Source of the DNA: an uncultured Gammaproteobacteria bacterium
GTDB lineage: Bacteria > Pseudomonadota > Gammaproteobacteria > Arenicellales > JAANXG01
Direction of reading: 5' to 3'
Length of the DNA stretch: 64,000 bases
Assembly (NCBI GenBank): GCA_947258785.1
Contig: CAMYJT010000007.1
Location: 1 to 64,000 of the forward strand
A program made the translations under genes and the position numbers. Positions 1 through 8,271 of the stretch are shown in pieces (the stretch's first letter is position 1; the number at the start of each line of letters is the position of its first letter). The notes beneath the pieces were generated by a model. It made no database searches. It was not told where the DNA came from and worked only from the letters and a program-made list of their open reading frames with translations.

Positions 1-106
1 CCTCAACCGCCGATGTAGTGCCGACCTTTGCAAGTCAGGTGCAATGAAATCAATGCCTTAAGATAATTCTACCTCGCGAGTTGCGAAAGACGGGTTAGCT
101 CTTCTG

Positions 107-136
107 TTCGCCGCCTTGGTGCAAGATACGGCTTAG
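107..136. repeat. Single end of the CTAG/TTAG-bounded repeat family
   Basis: This 30-bp stretch matches 25 of 30 bases of the left end of the complete element at 50538-50788, read in reverse complement. The first 18 bases are identical. It ends in TTAG, the counterpart of CTAG in the complete copy, and that TTAG contains the stop codon of the neighbouring amidotransferase gene. No matching opposite end is visible in positions 1-106, so the element is either truncated or extends past the left edge. Nothing else is recognised in positions 1-106. Confidence 0.55.
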
Positions 137-816
137 GTCAGTCCGCGTATCCACTCGTCGTAGATTACATCGGCGATCTCATGCAGGCGCTGCAACCGCC
201 GGCCGAGGTCGCGCGTCAATTCCTCCAGATCCTGCACGGTGGCCGAAGCGGTCGCGATCTCATCGGCATACTGCTCGGCCCAAGTCTCCACCATGCCGGG
301 CAGCATCTCGATATGGAATTGCAACGCGAGACAATTTCCGGCCACAAAACCTTGGTACCGGCTGTTATCGTTCTCGAATAAATGTGCCGCGCCGGAAGGC
401 AATGTAAACGATTCTCCGTGCCAGTGGAACGCCTCGAACTCCGTGGGAAGGGTGCCGAACGGCGTACGCGCGCGGACTGGAAACCACCCGATCTCCTTTT
501 CTGGGTGCAGACGCACGTCCGCCCCCAGCGCTTTGGCGATCAGTTGTCCGCCCAAGCAATGGCCCAGAACCGGTATCGAACGTGTTCTGGCTTCACAAAT
601 CAAGCGGAGCGCTGGACCGATCCATGGAAGGTCATCGTTGACGCTCATGGGTCCTCCCATGAACACAAGCCCCCTGACGCGGTCTATACTGGTGGGCACC
701 AGGTCTCCGGCGTCCAGCCTGACGACCCGTTGGGTATAGCCGCGTGCCCGAAGGTAGCGACCCAAATAACCGGGGCCCTCGCAGGCAATATACTGAAAGA
801 TGAGAATGTCTGACAT
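133..816 (-). CDS. Class I glutamine amidotransferase-like protein
   Basis: A 227-residue stand-alone class I glutamine amidotransferase domain, related to the amidotransferase half of GMP synthase. The nucleophile elbow GHCLGGQ places the catalytic Cys at residue 87. The motif QFHIEM supplies His168 and Glu170, so the triad looks intact. Free-standing members of this family act as glutaminases or gamma-glutamyl hydrolases on varied substrates, and the acceptor cannot be read from sequence. Its start codon overlaps the start of the divergent protease gene, and its TAA stop lies inside the TTAG boundary of a repeat. The family call is firm and the substrate is unknown. Confidence 0.85.
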   Translation of the reverse strand: MSDILIFQYIACEGPGYLGRYLRARGYTQRVVRLDAGDLVPTSIDRVRGLVFMGGPMSVNDDLPWIGPALRLICEARTRSIPVLGHCLGGQLIAKALGADVRLHPEKEIGWFPVRARTPFGTLPTEFEAFHWHGESFTLPSGAAHLFENDNSRYQGFVAGNCLALQFHIEMLPGMVETWAEQYADEIATASATVQDLEELTRDLGRRLQRLHEIADVIYDEWIRGLT

Positions 817-1516
817 GTTGGCGATTCAATTCAATCGGACCAGCCCGTCTCGCCTGGTTTCGCGGATTGCACTGTTTGCCTGCCTGGTGGTATCCGCCCT
901 GACGACCGAGGCCATCGACAGCGTTCGTCTGCTGGCGCTATTCCAAGGCAAGGCGATTTTACACATAGACGGCCAACGCCGCGTGCTGCAGGCCGGGCAG
1001 ACCGGGATGGATGGGGTGACACTGATCAGCGCGGATTCAGATCAAGCGGTCATCGAGGTCGACGGTAAGCGGGAAACGTTGACCCTGGGTGGAGCAGCGG
1101 TGTTTCCGGGTGCCGCAGCCGCCGTGGAAGACGCGGCAGATGGCGATGCAACAGTATCCTTATGGGCCGACAACCGCGGTTTTTTCCATGCTGACGGGAC
1201 CATTGACGGGTATCCGGTCCGCTTTCTCGTTGATACGGGCGCCACCACAGTCGCCATCAGCGGTGCACTGGCCCGGCGCATCGGAATAGATTTTGCGGAT
1301 CAGCAACAATGGCTGGCGAGCACGGCCGGTGGAATTGCAAGGATGGTCCGTGTGACCTTGGACAGTGTCAGTGTGGGTGATATAACACTGCGTGATGTCC
1401 AAGCCGGTATCATACTCGGTGCCTTTCCGGAAACCCCACTGCTCGGGATGTCGTTTTTGGGTCAACTGGATATGGTGAGATCCGGTGACCACATGGAGCT
1501 GCGCAGACGCTATTGA
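815..1516 (+). CDS. Exported retropepsin-like aspartic protease
   Basis: About 233 residues if started at the ATG at 815. An upstream in-frame ATG at 800 would extend it into the divergent gene. Residues 1-33 form a signal peptide or membrane anchor: a short basic segment, then a hydrophobic run. The C-terminal half is a single-domain retropepsin fold, with the catalytic motif DTGAT at residues 140-144 and a hydrophobic-GMSFL segment near the end, as in the clan AA TIGR02281-type proteases. One domain carries one Asp, so activity should need a dimer. The protein is probably periplasmic. Its target is unknown. Confidence 0.8.
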   Translation: MLAIQFNRTSPSRLVSRIALFACLVVSALTTEAIDSVRLLALFQGKAILHIDGQRRVLQAGQTGMDGVTLISADSDQAVIEVDGKRETLTLGGAAVFPGAAAAVEDAADGDATVSLWADNRGFFHADGTIDGYPVRFLVDTGATTVAISGALARRIGIDFADQQQWLASTAGGIARMVRVTLDSVSVGDITLRDVQAGIILGAFPETPLLGMSFLGQLDMVRSGDHMELRRRY

Positions 1517-1535
1517 GGGTGACTGCCCCCGGATC

Positions 1536-2357
1536 TCATAGTTTGCGCCGTTTATCGCGGCTTATCATAGCGTAGGCCGAATGATTGTGAATCGACTCGA
1601 AATTCTCCGACTCGACGGTGTAGGCGTCGATACGTTCGTCCCCGTTGAGCTGCATTGCTACATCGCGGACCATATCTTCGACAAACTTTGGATTGTCGTA
1701 GGCCCGTTCGGTGACATATTTTTCATCCGGACGTTTCAGCAATCCGAATAATTCGCAGCTCGCTTCCTGCTCGGCGATGTCTATAAGTTCCTCAATCCAG
1801 ATAAATGCGTTGGTTATGACGCTCATGGTGACGTGGGACCGTTGATTGTGTGCGCCGTAATCCGAGATCTGTTTCGAGCATGGACACAGACTTGTCACCG
1901 GCACCACGACTTTGATCTGGGTTTGTGATCGGCCGCGGTCGATTTCCCCCACCAGGGTTACTTCGTAATCAATCATGCTCTCAACACCGCTGATAGGTGC
2001 CTGCTTGTTCACGAAATATGGGAAAGCCATCTCGATGTGCCCCTTGTCCGCCTCCAGTAATTCGGTCATTTCCTTCAACATGCTCTTGAAGGACTTCACC
2101 GAGATCTCCTTTTCATGGCGGTTTAGAATCTCGACGAATCGGGACATGTGAGTTCCCTTGAAGTTGTGCAGCAGTTCGACATACATGTTGAAATTGGCAA
2201 CGGTATGTTGTTCACCCCCGCTGCGATCGCGTACCCGAACCGGGTGGCGGATATCTTTGATGCCGACTTTGTCGATTGCCAGTTCGCGAGTGTCAGGGCT
2301 GCCCTGGACATCGTCGATTGGCATGGCTGTGAACTGGGAACTGCTGGGAGAACTCAT
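1536..2357 (-). CDS. folE2: GTP cyclohydrolase FolE2 (type IB)
   Basis: GTP cyclohydrolase I of the metal-flexible FolE2/COG1469 family, 273 residues, converting GTP to 7,8-dihydroneopterin triphosphate for folate-type cofactors. The signature [20 protein letters not shown] carries the metal-binding Cys (residues 158 and 160), and the C-terminal SIHNHSAYA segment is typical. The family is known for working without zinc, and in several bacteria it is induced by zinc limitation. No Zur-type site was recognised upstream. It lies 64 bp after dxs on the same strand and is probably cotranscribed. Length and motifs are complete. Confidence 0.93.
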   Translation of the reverse strand: MSSPSSSQFTAMPIDDVQGSPDTRELAIDKVGIKDIRHPVRVRDRSGGEQHTVANFNMYVELLHNFKGTHMSRFVEILNRHEKEISVKSFKSMLKEMTELLEADKGHIEMAFPYFVNKQAPISGVESMIDYEVTLVGEIDRGRSQTQIKVVVPVTSLCPCSKQISDYGAHNQRSHVTMSVITNAFIWIEELIDIAEQEASCELFGLLKRPDEKYVTERAYDNPKFVEDMVRDVAMQLNGDERIDAYTVESENFESIHNHSAYAMISRDKRRKL

Positions 2358-2421
2358 CGTGTCAAGTGTCCGGTGGCTGTGGGAATTCCGTCCGCGCGGT
2401 GGCGCTGGCAGAGGAGCAAGT

Positions 2422-4305
2422 TTAGGCAGATTCTAAAATCCGGGCAAGCGGCACCGGGGCGGCCTGGACAATGGACTGTTTGATGCCGACGGTATCAAGG
2501 CCGCAATCCGCCAGCATTTGTATGGGATTGCCGTGTTCAATATGGCGGTCCGGTAGTCCCAGATTGAGGATTTGGACATCGACCCCGGCGGCCGTCAGCC
2601 ATTCATTGACCCCCGATCCTGCGCCGCCCATTAGTGTATTTTCCTCCACCGTCACCAGCAACTCGTGATCGGCGGCCAGCCGCGTTAACAAAGCCTCGTC
2701 CAGGGGCTTTATGAAACGCATATTAATCACCGTCGCGTCGAGTTCCGCACCCACCCCCAGGCAGGGTGCAACCATGCTACCGAAGGCGAGTATTGCGACC
2801 CGGTGTCCGCGCCTCCGGACCTCGGCCTGGCCGATTGGCAGCGCCTGCATGGTGGCACGCTCGGGAACACCGGGCCCGGTACCACGCGGATAACGGACGG
2901 CGGTGGGACCGGGATGTCGATGCGCGGTATACAACATGTCCCGGCATTCGGCCTCGTCGGCGGGTGCCATAATCACCATATTGGGGAGGCAGCGCAAGAA
3001 GCTCAAGTCGAACGCCCCCGCGTGCGTCGGGCCGTCCGCACCCACCAGGCCCGCGCGGTCGATGGCTAACGTCACGTCCAGATTCTGGATGGTGATGTCA
3101 TGCACGAGCTGGTCGTAAGCGCGCTGGAGAAACGTCGAGTAAATCGCCACGACCGGTTTCAGTCCCTCGCAACTGAGACCGGCGGCAAAGGTCAAGGCGT
3201 GCTGTTCGGCGATGCCGACATCGAAATAGCGGTCTGGATACTGTTCGGAAAACTTAACCAGACCGGAACCCTCACGCATGGCTGGCGTAATGCCGACCAG
3301 CTTCTCGTCCACGGCAGCCATGTCACACAGCCAATCGCCAAATACCTGGGTGTAGGTGCGCCGGCGGGGTTTCTGCTCGAGTTTGCCGGTCTGCGGATCG
3401 AATGGGGAGACACCGTGGTAGATGACCGGGGCGCCTTCGGCGGGTTTGAATCCCTTGCCTTTCTGGGTCACGACGTGCAGAAACCGGGGGCCTTTGAGCG
3501 CCTTCATATTCTTCAGGGTCTTGATCAATGTCTTGATGTCATGCCCGTCAATCGGTCCGATGTAGTAAAACCCCAATTCCTCAAACAGCGAGCCGGGCAT
3601 AACCATGCCTTTGGTGTGCTCTTCCCAACGCCTGGCAAGGTTTTTTACCTGGGGGAGAGTGCTCAACACGACTTTGCTGCCCTCACGGACACTGGTGTAG
3701 GCGCGTCCCGACAGAATACGCGCCAGGTAATTCGAAATGGCCCCCACATTGGGGGAAATAGACATGTCGTTGTCATTGAGGACGACTAGCAAGTCGGCGT
3801 CCAGCGCACCGGCGTTGTTCAGCGCTTCGAACGCCATACCCGCCGTGAGCGCTCCATCGCCGATTATCGCTACTACCTGGCGATCCACGTCCTCCATTGC
3901 GGTGGCGACCGCCATCCCCAGCGCTGCGCTGATGGAGGTGCTCGAGTGTCCGGCACCGAAGCTGTCGAATTCGCTTTCGCTACGTTTGAGGAACCCAGAG
4001 ATCCCGTTTGGCTGGCGTATGGTTCGCAGCAGGTCGCGGCGACCGGTGAGGATTTTGTGTGGATAGGCTTGATGGCCGATGTCCCAGATCAAGCGATCGT
4101 TGGGTGTCTCGAATATATAGTGCAGGGCGATCGCGAGCTCCACCGTGCCCAGGCCCGCGGCCAAGTGTCCCCCCGTTTTGGAAACCGTTTCGATGAGAAA
4201 TCGACGCAGCTCGTCGCACAGCTGTGGAAGCTGATTCTCCCGCCGGGCGCGCAGGTCCGCGGGGCAATCGATCTGGGTCAACAACGGGAAACGGGTTTCC
4301 GACAT
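2422..4305 (-). CDS. dxs: 1-deoxy-D-xylulose-5-phosphate synthase
   Basis: First enzyme of the MEP isoprenoid pathway: pyruvate plus glyceraldehyde 3-phosphate gives DXP, with thiamine diphosphate. The protein has 627 residues, the normal length. The ThDP/Mg motif GDGALTAG begins at residue 149 and continues to NDND near 177. The transketolase-type pyrimidine and C-terminal domains are complete (for example [12 protein letters not shown]). It starts 2 bp after the ispA stop, which repeats the classical xseB-ispA-dxs order. The product also feeds thiamine and pyridoxal synthesis. Confidence 0.96.
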   Translation of the reverse strand: MSETRFPLLTQIDCPADLRARRENQLPQLCDELRRFLIETVSKTGGHLAAGLGTVELAIALHYIFETPNDRLIWDIGHQAYPHKILTGRRDLLRTIRQPNGISGFLKRSESEFDSFGAGHSSTSISAALGMAVATAMEDVDRQVVAIIGDGALTAGMAFEALNNAGALDADLLVVLNDNDMSISPNVGAISNYLARILSGRAYTSVREGSKVVLSTLPQVKNLARRWEEHTKGMVMPGSLFEELGFYYIGPIDGHDIKTLIKTLKNMKALKGPRFLHVVTQKGKGFKPAEGAPVIYHGVSPFDPQTGKLEQKPRRRTYTQVFGDWLCDMAAVDEKLVGITPAMREGSGLVKFSEQYPDRYFDVGIAEQHALTFAAGLSCEGLKPVVAIYSTFLQRAYDQLVHDITIQNLDVTLAIDRAGLVGADGPTHAGAFDLSFLRCLPNMVIMAPADEAECRDMLYTAHRHPGPTAVRYPRGTGPGVPERATMQALPIGQAEVRRRGHRVAILAFGSMVAPCLGVGAELDATVINMRFIKPLDEALLTRLAADHELLVTVEENTLMGGAGSGVNEWLTAAGVDVQILNLGLPDRHIEHGNPIQMLADCGLDTVGIKQSIVQAAPVPLARILESA

Positions 4306-4307
4306 AT

Positions 4308-5204
4308 CTAAAAGTTCCGATGTACCAACATCTCAGCCAGGCGCCGTAATGTATACGCATTTTCACCCCAGATGTCGAGGCAATCGAGGGCCTGCTGATA
4401 CAAATCCTCCGCCATTTGTTGAGACCTGCCTAAACCCCAGACAGATGGAAAGGTCGGTTTATTGCGTTCCCGGTCCGCACCGCTCTGTTTGCCCAGCGTC
4501 CCGGTGTTCTCAGTCTCGTCGAGGACGTCGTCGACGATCTGGAAGGCCAGCCCGAGATATCGGGCGTACCGGTCCAAGGCATCCAGGACGCAGTCATCGG
4601 CCTCACCGGCCAATGCCCCCAATTGCACCGACGCGCGGATCATTGCGCCGGTCTTTCGATGATGAATATCCTCCAGTTTCTGGGGGGTCAGGTTTTTGCC
4701 GACGGCATTCAGGTCCAGGGCTTGACCCCCGGTCATGCCGGCCGTCCCGGCGGCCTGGGCCAGCACGCCGACCATTCTCAGCCGACACTCACCGCCCGCC
4801 TGGTCCGGCGGGACACCTGCAAGCACGCTGAAGGCCAAGGTGAGCAGGGAGTCGCCAACCAGGATCGCAGTCGCTTCATCGTAGGCCGTGTGGCAGCTTG
4901 GTAGACCCCGGCGTAAATCGTCGTCGTCCATAGCCGGCAGATCATCGTGCACCAATGAGTAGCTGTGAATGAGCTCGACCGCACATGCTGCTGCATCCAG
5001 ATCCGGGGCTTTGGCGCCGAGCAGTTCTCCGGTGGCGTAAGCAAGCATGGGGCGCAGGCGTTTGCCGCCGCTGAGACATACGTAACGCATCGCCTCGTGC
5101 AGTCGCTGCGGCTCAATGTTCGATTGTGGAAGGCAGTGATCCAGTGCGTTATTAATGCGGTCCAGGTACCTGCGCCGCACGATATCGAATTCCGTGTTGA
5201 TCAC
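4308..5204 (-). CDS. ispA: Farnesyl diphosphate synthase
   Basis: Short-chain (E)-prenyl diphosphate synthase making geranyl and farnesyl diphosphate. Starting at the GTG at 5204-5202 gives 298 residues, the usual length. This GTG overlaps the xseB stop (GTGA), so translation is probably coupled; the frame stays open further upstream only inside xseB. The first Asp-rich motif is [11 protein letters not shown], with its first Asp at residue 87. The second is [10 protein letters not shown], near residue 225. Both Mg-binding sites are intact. The gene sits between xseB and dxs as in E. coli. Confidence 0.94.
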   Translation of the reverse strand: MINTEFDIVRRRYLDRINNALDHCLPQSNIEPQRLHEAMRYVCLSGGKRLRPMLAYATGELLGAKAPDLDAAACAVELIHSYSLVHDDLPAMDDDDLRRGLPSCHTAYDEATAILVGDSLLTLAFSVLAGVPPDQAGGECRLRMVGVLAQAAGTAGMTGGQALDLNAVGKNLTPQKLEDIHHRKTGAMIRASVQLGALAGEADDCVLDALDRYARYLGLAFQIVDDVLDETENTGTLGKQSGADRERNKPTFPSVWGLGRSQQMAEDLYQQALDCLDIWGENAYTLRRLAEMLVHRNF

Positions 5205-5494
5205 TCCTCCGGCGAGAATACTTTGACGGTGAACTCGCCGTTTTGCTCGACCAGTTTCTCCACCCGCTGCTCTGCCTTTTTCAGTGTGGATTGGCAAGCC
5301 TTGGCGAGCTCCATACCGCGTTCGAAATCTTTCAGGGATTCATCGAGAGTCTGGTCACCGCGTTCCATGCGCTCGACCAAGCGCTCGAGTTCGCGCAGCG
5401 CCGTTTCAAAATTTGCTGACTCTTTAGAGCCGGGAGTGGAACTGGATTTGGCCACGGTGCTATCGATTTCCAAGGTCCGGTTGATTTGCGTCAT
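5201..5494 (-). CDS. xseB: Exodeoxyribonuclease VII small subunit
   Basis: A 97-residue XseB homologue with a longer Ser/Thr-rich N-terminus than the roughly 80-residue E. coli protein. The conserved helical core is ANFETALRELERLVERMERG, followed by a DQTLDESLKDFERG-like segment. XseB binds the large subunit XseA in a complex that degrades single-stranded DNA to oligonucleotides. XseA is not in the window. It is the first gene of the xseB-ispA-dxs-folE2 run and overlaps ispA by 4 bp. Confidence 0.92.
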   Translation of the reverse strand: MTQINRTLEIDSTVAKSSSTPGSKESANFETALRELERLVERMERGDQTLDESLKDFERGMELAKACQSTLKKAEQRVEKLVEQNGEFTVKVFSPEE

Positions 5495-5522
5495 TGTACC
5501 CGCGTTTGGGTCGGAGAATCAT

Positions 5523-5560
5523 TTGACAAGGGCGGTCGGAGCGTTTTAGAATCATTCTAA
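5523..5560 (+). promoter_or_regulatory. Sigma70-like promoter overlapped by a PerR/Fur-type palindrome
   Basis: A perfect -35 TTGACA (5523-5528) is followed after 18 bp by TAGAAT (5547-5552), five of six matches to the -10 consensus. The -10 is embedded in the 15-bp palindrome TTAGAATCATTCTAA (5546-5560), which extends to 17 bp with flanking T/A. The PerR-box consensus is TTATAATNATTATAA, so the site departs by one symmetric change per arm. A repressor here would block RNA polymerase directly. The gene downstream is rubrerythrin, a known PerR target in other bacteria. The identity of the regulator is inferred. Confidence 0.72.
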
Positions 5561-5622
5561 ATCAGAGCACGGATTTCCGATGCACCTTTGTCACAAACTC
5601 GAGACACAACCGGAGAACACTT

Positions 5623-6039
5623 ATGGAGCTGAAAGGTAGTAAGACCGAACAAAATCTCAAAGACGCCTTTGCCGGAGAATCGCAGGCCAACCGCCGCTAT
5701 CTGTATTTCGCGGCCAAGGCGGATGTCGAGGGATTCAATGACGTGTCCGCGGTATTCCGATCCACCGCCGAGGGCGAAACCGGACACGCTCATGGCCACC
5801 TCGAATACCTGGAGCAGGTGGGCGATCCGGCTACCGGACTTCCGATCGGTGGAACGGCGGACAACTTGAAGGCTGCAATCGCCGGTGAGACTCATGAATA
5901 CACCGACATGTATCCGGGTATGGCCAGGTCCGCCCGGGACGAGGGGTTCGACGAGATCGCGGACTGGTTCGAAACGCTGGCGAAAGCAGAGCGTTCGCAC
6001 GCCAACCGGTTCCAGAAGGCTCTCGATAACATGGAGTAG
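5623..6039 (+). CDS. Rubrerythrin, single-domain (no rubredoxin)
   Basis: A 138-residue ferritin-like diiron protein of the rubrerythrin family. It has paired Glu/ExxH ligands: E19, E52-x2-H55, E89/E92 and E123-x2-H126. Classical rubrerythrin carries a C-terminal rubredoxin domain that feeds electrons to the diiron site for peroxide reduction. That domain is absent, because the protein stops just after the second ExxH helix. Electrons must come from another protein, and the Fe-S protein encoded next is the obvious candidate. Expression is probably controlled by the palindromic promoter just upstream. Confidence 0.92.
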   Translation: MELKGSKTEQNLKDAFAGESQANRRYLYFAAKADVEGFNDVSAVFRSTAEGETGHAHGHLEYLEQVGDPATGLPIGGTADNLKAAIAGETHEYTDMYPGMARSARDEGFDEIADWFETLAKAERSHANRFQKALDNME

Positions 6040-6070
6040 TCGTTAAGTTCGGTTGAACCAGGCAGCAACC

Positions 6071-6096
6071 GATAGGGCCGGGGCACCGGCCCTATC
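6071..6096 (+). other. Perfect 11-bp hairpin between rubrerythrin and the Fe-S gene
   Basis: Arms GATAGGGCCGG and CCGGCCCTATC enclose a GGCA tetraloop, with no mismatch. No T-run follows on either strand, so it is not a standard intrinsic terminator. It lies 31 bp after the rubrerythrin stop and about 34 bp before the next start. It could protect the rubrerythrin mRNA 3' end or partly uncouple the two genes. Confidence 0.6.
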
Positions 6097-6130
6097 ACCA
6101 TAAACGCGGTACTAAGACTGGAGCGAAACG

Positions 6131-7474
6131 ATGTCCTCACCCATCGACCAGAGACTTCGCGAGGGCAGCCTGGAGGCGCCCACGCGTCATCCCTTGGACT
6201 GGCAGGATCCTGGTTTCTACAACCGGAAGTCGCTGCTCACGGAGATGGAGCGCGTGTTCGACATCTGTCACGGCTGCCGCCGCTGCTTCAGTTTGTGCCA
6301 GGCGTTTCCCGGCTTGTTCGACGCAATTGATGAGTCGGACACCATGGAGATCGACGGGATTACGGAGCAGGTCTACTGGGACGTGACCGATCACTGTTAT
6401 CTGTGTGATATGTGTTTTATGACCAAGTGCCCCTATGTCCCGCCACATGAGTGGAATGTCGATTTCCCGCACTTGATGCTGCGCGCCAAAGCGGTGAAAT
6501 TCCGGGAACGGCGAGTGCGCCGCAGGGACAAGATACTGACTAGCACGGACACCGTTGGCAGATTGGCCGGTATCCCGGTCGTGGTCGATGTGGTCAATGC
6601 GGTCAATCGCAGCCGGGCTGGACGCAAGGTGTTGCAGAAGACACTGGGTGTACATCCGGGCGCCAAACTGCCGCAGTACCACAACCCTTCGTTCCGTAAG
6701 AGTTTTCGTCCCGGGTCGGTGGCGGACGCCGAGGCCACCACCGCCACGCGTGGCAAGGCTGCGCTGTTCGCCACCTGTTATGGGAACTTCAACAATCCGC
6801 AGACTTTAAAGGATCTGGTTGCTGTGTTGGAGCATAACAAGATTCCCGTGACTCTGGTCGGGAAAGAGGTCTGCTGTGGCATGCCGAAACTGGAATTGGG
6901 TGATCTCGCCGCGGTGGAAAAGGCGAAACAGGTCAACGTTCCGGCACTGCTTAATATGGTGAACGACGGGTGGGACATCGTGGCGCCGATTCCATCGTGT
7001 GTATTGATGTTCAAGCAGGAATTACCCCTCATGTATCCAGACGATGCGTCGGTGCAGAAGCTTGGCCAGGCCATATTTGATCCGTTCGAGTATCTGGCCC
7101 TGCGCCACAAGGACGGGAAGCTGAACACTCAATTCAAGAACACCCTGGGCACGGTGGCGTATCATGTACCGTGCCACCTGCGTGTCCAGAATATCGGCTT
7201 GAAGACACGCGATATCTTGAGTTTGGTCCCCGACACCAAGCTCGAGGTCATCGAGCGGTGTTCGGGGCATGACGGTACATATGCGGTGAAGCAGGAGTAT
7301 CACGAGGCCTCGATGAAGATCTGCCGGCCGGTGGTCAACCGGGTCCGGCAAGCCAAGCCTGACCACTATGCCAGTGATTGCCCGATGGCCGGAGATCAGA
7401 TTGCCAGCGGGCTGAACGACGGCAGTGAAGCGACAGCGCCGATCACGCTGTTAAGGCACGCGTATGGGGTCTAA
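6131..7474 (+). CDS. Fe-S/CCG-domain oxidoreductase (HdrD/GlpC-like)
   Basis: A 447-residue soluble iron-sulfur protein of the heterodisulfide-reductase/glycolate-oxidase Fe-S subunit type. Two [4Fe-4S] motifs lie near the N-terminus: C46-x2-C49-x2-C52-x3-C56 and C89-x2-C92-x2-C95-x4-C100-P. Two CCG-type domains follow. The first has CYGNFNNP and VCCGMPK. The second has PCHLRVQ and a variant CSGHDGTY in place of CCG. No membrane segment is seen. It lies between rubrerythrin and DUF3501, an arrangement also found in other proteobacteria, which suggests an electron relay to the diiron protein. The substrate is not known. Confidence 0.88.
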   Translation: MSSPIDQRLREGSLEAPTRHPLDWQDPGFYNRKSLLTEMERVFDICHGCRRCFSLCQAFPGLFDAIDESDTMEIDGITEQVYWDVTDHCYLCDMCFMTKCPYVPPHEWNVDFPHLMLRAKAVKFRERRVRRRDKILTSTDTVGRLAGIPVVVDVVNAVNRSRAGRKVLQKTLGVHPGAKLPQYHNPSFRKSFRPGSVADAEATTATRGKAALFATCYGNFNNPQTLKDLVAVLEHNKIPVTLVGKEVCCGMPKLELGDLAAVEKAKQVNVPALLNMVNDGWDIVAPIPSCVLMFKQELPLMYPDDASVQKLGQAIFDPFEYLALRHKDGKLNTQFKNTLGTVAYHVPCHLRVQNIGLKTRDILSLVPDTKLEVIERCSGHDGTYAVKQEYHEASMKICRPVVNRVRQAKPDHYASDCPMAGDQIASGLNDGSEATAPITLLRHAYGV

Positions 7475-7508
7475 TTGCGGACGTTTGTGCAACACATAGG
7501 GAGACGAC

Positions 7509-8093
7509 ATGGAAAAACTCACTCGTGATGATCTATTGTCGCTGGAGGATTACAGCCGAATTCGCCCGGAGTTTCGCGATGGTATTCGCGATCACAAGCG
7601 GAATCGGATGGTACCTCTTGGTGAACACGCGACACTTTATTTCGAAGACCGTCAGACCATGCGTTACCAGGTTCAGGAGATGCTGAGGGTCGAGCGTATT
7701 TTCGAGGACCGGGAGATCGAGGAGGAACTGGCTGCATACAACCCTTTGATCCCGGACGGCAGCAACCTCAAGGCGACCTTCATGATCGAATATGAAGATG
7801 TCAGCGAACGCCAACGCGAGTTGGCCAAGCTCATCGGTATCGAGGACTCAATCTGGATCAGGGTCAACGGATTTGACAGATGTTACGCAATCGCGGACGA
7901 GGATCTCGACAGAGACACCGAGAACAAGACGTCGGCTGTACATTTTCTGCGCTTCGAGCTGACCACCGAGATGATTGACGCGGCGAAACGAGGCGTCCCG
8001 CTCAGTGCCGGCATAGACCATGAACATCGCCAGGTAACGGTTGCTCCGGTTCCCGACGCGGTGCGGAATTCCCTCGTCCGAGATTTTGACTGA
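7509..8093 (+). CDS. DUF3501 family protein
   Basis: A 194-residue protein matching DUF3501, beginning LTRDDLLSLEDYSRIRPEFR. A strong GGGAG ribosome site precedes the ATG. It is mostly charged, with no signal peptide, membrane span or Cys cluster, so it is probably a cytosolic partner rather than a redox centre. The family travels with rubrerythrin and the Fe-S/CCG protein, as here. Its biochemical function has not been established to my knowledge. The gene ends just before a short hairpin that may close the operon. Confidence 0.88.
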   Translation: MEKLTRDDLLSLEDYSRIRPEFRDGIRDHKRNRMVPLGEHATLYFEDRQTMRYQVQEMLRVERIFEDREIEEELAAYNPLIPDGSNLKATFMIEYEDVSERQRELAKLIGIEDSIWIRVNGFDRCYAIADEDLDRDTENKTSAVHFLRFELTTEMIDAAKRGVPLSAGIDHEHRQVTVAPVPDAVRNSLVRDFD

Positions 8094-8099
8094 TGATCG

Positions 8100-8116
8100 G
8101 CAGCGCTGAGCGCTGC
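8100..8116 (+). terminator. Hairpin after DUF3501, possible operon end
   Basis: Arms GCAGCGC and GCGCTGC pair perfectly around a TGA loop, starting 7 bp after the DUF3501 stop. The stem is strong but no T-run follows, so termination would be weak or Rho-assisted. Confidence 0.4.
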
Positions 8117-8271
8117 GTGTAACGGTCTACCGCAATGCCGAGTTCAACGAGGGGTGGTAAACCTCTGGTTCCCAGCCCCTGGGACCTGTATTATTAGCGT
8201 CCCAAGGAATGGGCCTCCCGCCTGCCAGTTTTATTTGTTCTGTCGACGAACACGCGCTGCTATTCATTCAT

